Assembly (NCBI GenBank): GCA_003254885.1
Contig: QANT01001192.1
Coordinates: 1-64,000 of the forward strand
Source: Purshia tridentata
Taxonomy: Eukaryota > Streptophyta > Magnoliopsida > Rosales > Rosaceae
DNA: 64,000 bases
Direction: 5' to 3'
Shown: one piece after another, positions 59,366 through 64,000 of the stretch
Layout: every line of letters begins with the position of its first letter
How positions within the stretch are numbered: the stretch's first letter is position 1
Position numbers and translations under genes: made by a program
The notes under the pieces: generated by a model
Database searches by the model: none
Seen by the model: the letters and a program-made list of their open reading frames with translations, nothing else
Told to the model about the DNA's origin: nothing

Positions 59366-62300
59366 TTTGGGTGACCTAAAGCTTTGGAACTCAAATTTGA
59401 AACAGTCGTTCTCATAACTTCAAGTTCACAATGCCTAGGGTTTCACACAAGCAAAATCTACCAATTAGGGCTTTTCACTACTGCTTAGCCCCATAGATTC
59501 CCAAACCAGAAAATTTAACAGAAACCCGTCTGAATACTTCGCTTTTAAAATCAAATGACACTTAATTTCCTCACCATGTCCAAAGCTTTAAGCAATGTTA
59601 AGCTCAACCTGATCTTGAGCTCCATCATAGCATAGCGACAATGCCAGAAAGCTTCAAACCTGTAAAACAAACAAAAGATTTAATTTTTTTAGCTCAAACC
59701 AGCACAAAATAACAGACAATCTCGTACAACTGAAGCTCAGATTTTTGCATCAATAACCCAAATTCAAAATCATAATTTTTTGTTTGTTTGCCTAGAATTG
59801 TGTATCCAATTTATTATATATGTATATGTAAAATTCATTACAACCTAACGAAAATGACGCAACTGATTCCATAGCTAACTTAATTATCTACATTTTTCTA
59901 ATACCACCTAAAAAAAGACTCGTGATTTCAGTTTCATTGCTTTTCCTTATCTTCTATTTTCCTCCAACTTTCCGAGCAACCAAAAAGAAAATCACTTTCT
60001 TTTCCTCTCTGAAAAATAGAAAAAGAAAGTAAGAAAATACCTGAGAAATAAAAAATAAAAATAGATTGGGTTTCAAAGTCAAGCAAAGCTCTCTCTCCTT
60101 CCTTCTGCTTGTTTAGCTTAGTGGGCTCCAAATTGAGCTGCAGAAGGAGAGAGGGAGAGAGAGTGATGAGGGTAAATCGGACGGTTGTTGTGGGATTTCA
60201 GATATGGATCTAACGGTCAGGATCCTAATATCCTTCTTCTTCTGGTTCAGTATTATTAGCGTTGAAAGCACAAGTGGAGAGGACGTGACCCGACTCGGTC
60301 CCTGACTCGGTTCCCGCACCTAGCTCAGATCTCTCTCAGTATTTCCAGGTTGAGTCTCTTCACCTTTGCTTTTTCTCTGTCACAGTTTTGGAGCCAGACT
60401 ACACCTTTGCCTCCCTTTATGTCGTAAATTACTTAATTGCCATCCTCTGTTTTGAATTTTTTATTATTTTTAATCTTGGTATGGTAATTAGTTATTACAG
60501 ACTTACAGTTTACTTTTATCCGTCATAATAATTATCACAATTATGGATCCGTAGACAATCGCTATCATCAAGGTATTGTAAATGCTCTAAAGCTTCGTAT
60601 AGAATCTATAGATATTGGAATTTGGAACTTATGTATCATTATGAAGAAAAAAATATTAGTTAATATAGTTAGTTGAAAAATTGTTTGGTGATGTAATAAT
60701 TAGGTGTTATGTTAGTCGAATAATAAGGTGCGAATATTTAATACCAAATATACAAGACACCTTTGTACTTTTCTTGGATTAATATAATTGTCTATAAAAT
60801 TACTTTTATACAAGAATTTCTATGCAAAGAACTGAAGAAGAAACTTTCCGCATACTATCGTAATTGTTGAATTCAGATTAGGTGTGCGGAATTATCTTTT
60901 ATTTTATATATGCCTTTTCTTAACAAAAGCAAGTCCTATATTAATTTTTTGGTATATTATTAAAAGGCCTTAGCCAGTCGGGCGTTGGGGACCATATAAT
61001 GAGAGGGGCGTATGATTTCATTGCTGGTGAGTATTAAGCTTGTATGTGGTTGCTGTCCCTTTGATGCTTCTCAACTACTACACCTCTGTGTGGTATTGTG
61101 GGGTGCTTTTTTTCTTGCTCAGTACATGCAATGCCCTCTCAAACCAGCAATTCATATTGGCATATTATGGTCCCCTCATGCATGTGCCCATGGCTACCCA
61201 AAAACCACACCCTTTAATTTGATTTAAGCTTTTTCAGAGTGAAAGCCCCCACACTTCACACTTGTCAATGGAAACAACTGAAAAATTAGTACTTGGTTCT
61301 CTGTGTCCCTCCCCCTGCAAGATGGGTTTCATGGGTTCAATTAAACTCCTTCCGACTTTTGGAGGGAGGGTTGTCCTGGCTAAAGCTAGACACCTCCTGG
61401 TATAAGGTCACCTCACCATCAAATTTTGGCTAATCAAAGCACTTGTACTACTACTTCTATATACTAGTACAGGCAACTGTCACCATTCTTTGATAATAAG
61501 ACTAGGAGAGTGCATTGATATGAAATTAATTGATGTTATGAACACAACGACCACACCCTTGTGGGTAAGGTAACAGGCCATACTTGTCATTAAATTTTGT
61601 TAAAACAAATAATTATAGATGTTGTCAATGTTTTGTTTAATTAAATTCAATAATTCCCAATCTAAAATCTAATATAAAAAAATGAACATTAAATCTAAAA
61701 GTCAGAAAAATAAGTAAGACGAATTTGCACTACTGCTGATTTGTTCTCTTTAATAATTACATATAAGTAATTGTTAAGGTAATCATAAGTAATCATAGGA
61801 TGTGATCAATAAAGCATCGAAAAAGTTATTGGCTTGAGTCGAGATTTCATTGAATGATAAGACATTTTGCCATCACATTAGTCGGGTCTTTAGGGTGGTA
61901 ACAATGCAACACATCAATGTTGATGTTAGGTACTTATTTGGAGATGAGCCAAAACCCAAACCAGAAACATTTCATATAACAGAGTCAAGGCTTTTGTCCA
62001 ATACAGCCAATGATATTATTTTTGTTGGCTGCCCTTATGAAGCATTATGTCCCGATTCCAACCACATCATAATTCATGTCCATCCAAATTGTGCCTTGTG
62101 CATGACACAGGAACCACATTCTCTAATTTAACTCATTTTATGAAATTTGATTTATAAAATAATGTGACGGCTTGTGTCACAACTCACAAGTATCCAGTAC
62201 ACAATATTAAGCATGCCACATCAACACAAGTTCTTGAATCTTGAGCCTTTTTCCTTTTGGCCAAACAATGAGTTTCGGAGTTAAAAGTTTCTAAATGCAC

Positions 62301-62408
62301 CCACCACCCAAACATTTTTCTGAGATTTCCAAGTTTGCCCTTTGGTGTACGGATCATATAATTTGCCAATTTGGAATTAATCTTACCCCTCACATAAAGC
62401 AATGAAAC
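59366..62408. other. ANKRD13-like 5' leader and intergenic region
   Basis: On the minus strand a 5'-UTR intron probably starts near 59660 and a first exon lies around 60000-60150, where a CT-rich leader is visible. From about 60.2 to 62.4 kb I see only AT-rich spacer. An ORF near 61850-62131 lacks an ATG and homology and is not called. Confidence 0.45.
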
Positions 62409-64000
62409 TCAGGACTTGCTAGCCAATAATTCACAGGTTATTATATCATCCATGGATGCTGAAGACCTCCCAGAACCTAAGACAGGAACAAGGTTGAAGA
62501 TGGGCTCCTTACCAATTTTCATCAGCTGACTCATCTCAGCAAGCTCATTGTATGCATTGGTCAACATGAGAGACAGTGCATCCAGAGGCACTTGAAGACT
62601 TGTTGGAAAGTAGAACCTCAAATACTACGTAAGGAAAGACAGTAAGTGAGAATAATACTAATGGAAACAAGTAAAGAGAATCAAGATAATATATCAACTT
62701 TAACCAGGAAAAAGTAATTAGACAAGAAACAAACCATTGTGTCTTCCCAAGAGAAATCGTTCTCCACTATAACTTTATCAAGAAGATAGAAGCAAAATTT
62801 CGATACTTTATCCATCTGTCTCTCTATGAGAGAATTTTGATGATCCGCTATTTTCTTCTCACCACCTTGATGATCAGAACAGATCATGGCAACAAGTTCA
62901 CAGGTCATAGACAAAATAACTGCACATAACTTTCCACGGACAATGCATTTTTCAATGCAAGAATCATGCCAGTTTGCATGCTGAAAACCCCAGTAACCAG
63001 GGGTCCTTGAGCAAGATTGGTCTTTCGCATTCTCAATTGTTGTTTCAATATCTTCTTCAACAAATAGAATGGGTTTAACTTCTACAAGTGCCCTGCAATG
63101 CCATAAAGTCATGATGAGACAAAATCAAACTAAATAAGAAGCATACAGATTTCTTCTGAGTGCACAGAATGAAGAGAAAAGCCGAATTCAGAGAGATAAT
63201 AAAGTACCCTTTCGGAAGATCAGGGACAAGGATATATAGAAAAATGGGATCAAATGCTTCAGAATAGCTTCTGTTATTCAAATTGAAGACTCTTGTTTGT
63301 TTGAGGAACGCCTCCTGCTTGTCCTGAATTTTAAGTCTCTCCGATGACGGAATTTTGGTTGAACAGTAAATGACAAATACAATAGCTGAAGTAGATATTG
63401 AACAGTTAAAACATTTTGCCACTGCTTCACAATTTTCTAGTGCTTTTTCCAGCTCATCAATGGCGCCTCCATCACATAATGTCATAGTGGGAGGGTTAAG
63501 CCCTAACTGTCCAGCCATGTGAAGTATCTCCTTATGCAAAGTTGCCTGGAAGCAAGCAAATTGATTGAAATTAAAAGATCAACAACATATCCTGAATTAA
63601 TGGAATTTTGTAGCAACAAAAGATGCCAAACTATGGTTGTTCAGAAAGAGAAGTATAGGCAAAGGTGCTCAAATGGGAATTACTAAGCAAGGCAAGCGTA
63701 GAATACAAGCCAATATAGAATCTTTTTACTGATTAGCAACTTATTATAACATACATTTTACACTTTTACCTGGCTATATGGTCCAATAATACTGGGTGCC
63801 CAACAAGATATACTTTGTACATGTAGAACTCTTTTGGTATGGTCATTTGCCACAAAAACTTCCACGTATGCACTGCCTAAACCAACTTGCAACAAGGGCA
63901 ATTCAACTGTACTGCGGGATGGAACGCCAAAAGAGCACTTCTCCTGAGTTATATGTCTCACGTATGTATCATTCGCGGTAGCAAACTCATTCATATCAGC
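62409..64000 (-). CDS. DPH6: diphthine-ammonia ligase, C-terminal part (partial)
   Basis: The last four exons are in the window, in gene order: 63770-64000 (continuing beyond the window), 63208-63545, 62735-63092, 62409-62624. Plant DPH6 carries an ATP-dependent amidating domain followed by RidA/YjgF-like domains. What is visible is the RidA-like C-terminal part: QVGLGSAYVEVFVANDHTK, VQSISCWAPSIIGPYSQ, TLHKEILHMAGQLGLNP, CFNCSISTSAIVFVIYCS, and the C-terminal extension ending CELLASKS. The enzyme amidates diphthine on eEF2 to complete diphthamide in the cytosol. The catalytic N-terminal domain lies outside the window, so activity cannot be assessed. About 297 residues are present. Confidence 0.9.

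Noticed and set aside
61850-62131. 93-residue ORF
   Set aside because: It lacks an ATG at its start, has no homology and sits in spacer DNA.
1-64000. CRISPR arrays, operons, phage or prokaryotic defence systems
   Set aside because: Gene structure is clearly plant nuclear; no spaced direct-repeat array or bacterial gene cluster is present.

Overview
The window is nuclear DNA from a flowering plant, almost certainly a eudicot. Genes have many short exons separated by AT-rich introns, and the recognisable products include plant-specific families (PHR1-type MYB-CC, PDLP, caleosin, SUVR). LTR, LINE and hairpin transposon remnants lie between and inside genes. Gene content would fit a woody rosid such as Rosaceae, but that is a guess. 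Exon models were built by hand from reading frame, splice sites and remembered family sequence; codon phase closes across every junction listed.

Layout. 1-3.1 kb: a long inverted-repeat (foldback) element and a duplicated promoter segment holding a one-base gap. 3.4-6.0 kb (+): Vps62/DUF946-like protein. 6.8-19.8 kb (-): a 25-exon ATRX chromatin remodeller with a Copia LTR and a LINE tail in its introns. 21.5-22.4 kb (-): plasmodesmata-located DUF26 protein. 23.5-24.7 kb (+): GC-rich intronless C2-domain protein. 27.5-32.5 kb (+): SUVR-type SET-domain protein with a WIYLD domain. 32.9-33.5 kb: solo Copia LTR with intact target-site duplication. 35.0-36.5 kb (-): caleosin. 37.0-38.1 kb: a U2 snRNA 5' fragment and a hairpin MITE. 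39.3-42.1 kb (+): PHR1-like phosphate-starvation regulator. 43.2-46.2 kb (+): PEX12. 46.7-48.7 kb (-): uncharacterised plant protein with an internal ~100-residue repeat. 51.6-55.3 kb (+): FUT8-like type II membrane protein. 56.4-59.4 kb (-): ANKRD13-like ankyrin/GPCR-chaperone protein. 62.4-64.0 kb (-): 3' part of DPH6, running off the window end.

The genes do not form an operon or obvious cluster; each is an ordinary independent eukaryotic unit. The only functional echo is that two chromatin-silencing proteins (ATRX and SUVR) lie within about 8 kb of each other. I found no new multi-gene system. The most notable points are three GC-AG introns, a truncated U2 snRNA copy, large hairpin elements that could feed small-RNA pathways, a duplicated 3' splice site in ATRX, and the internal repeat of the uncharacterised protein. 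All three N positions lie in a duplication or a homopolymer and look like assembly seams.
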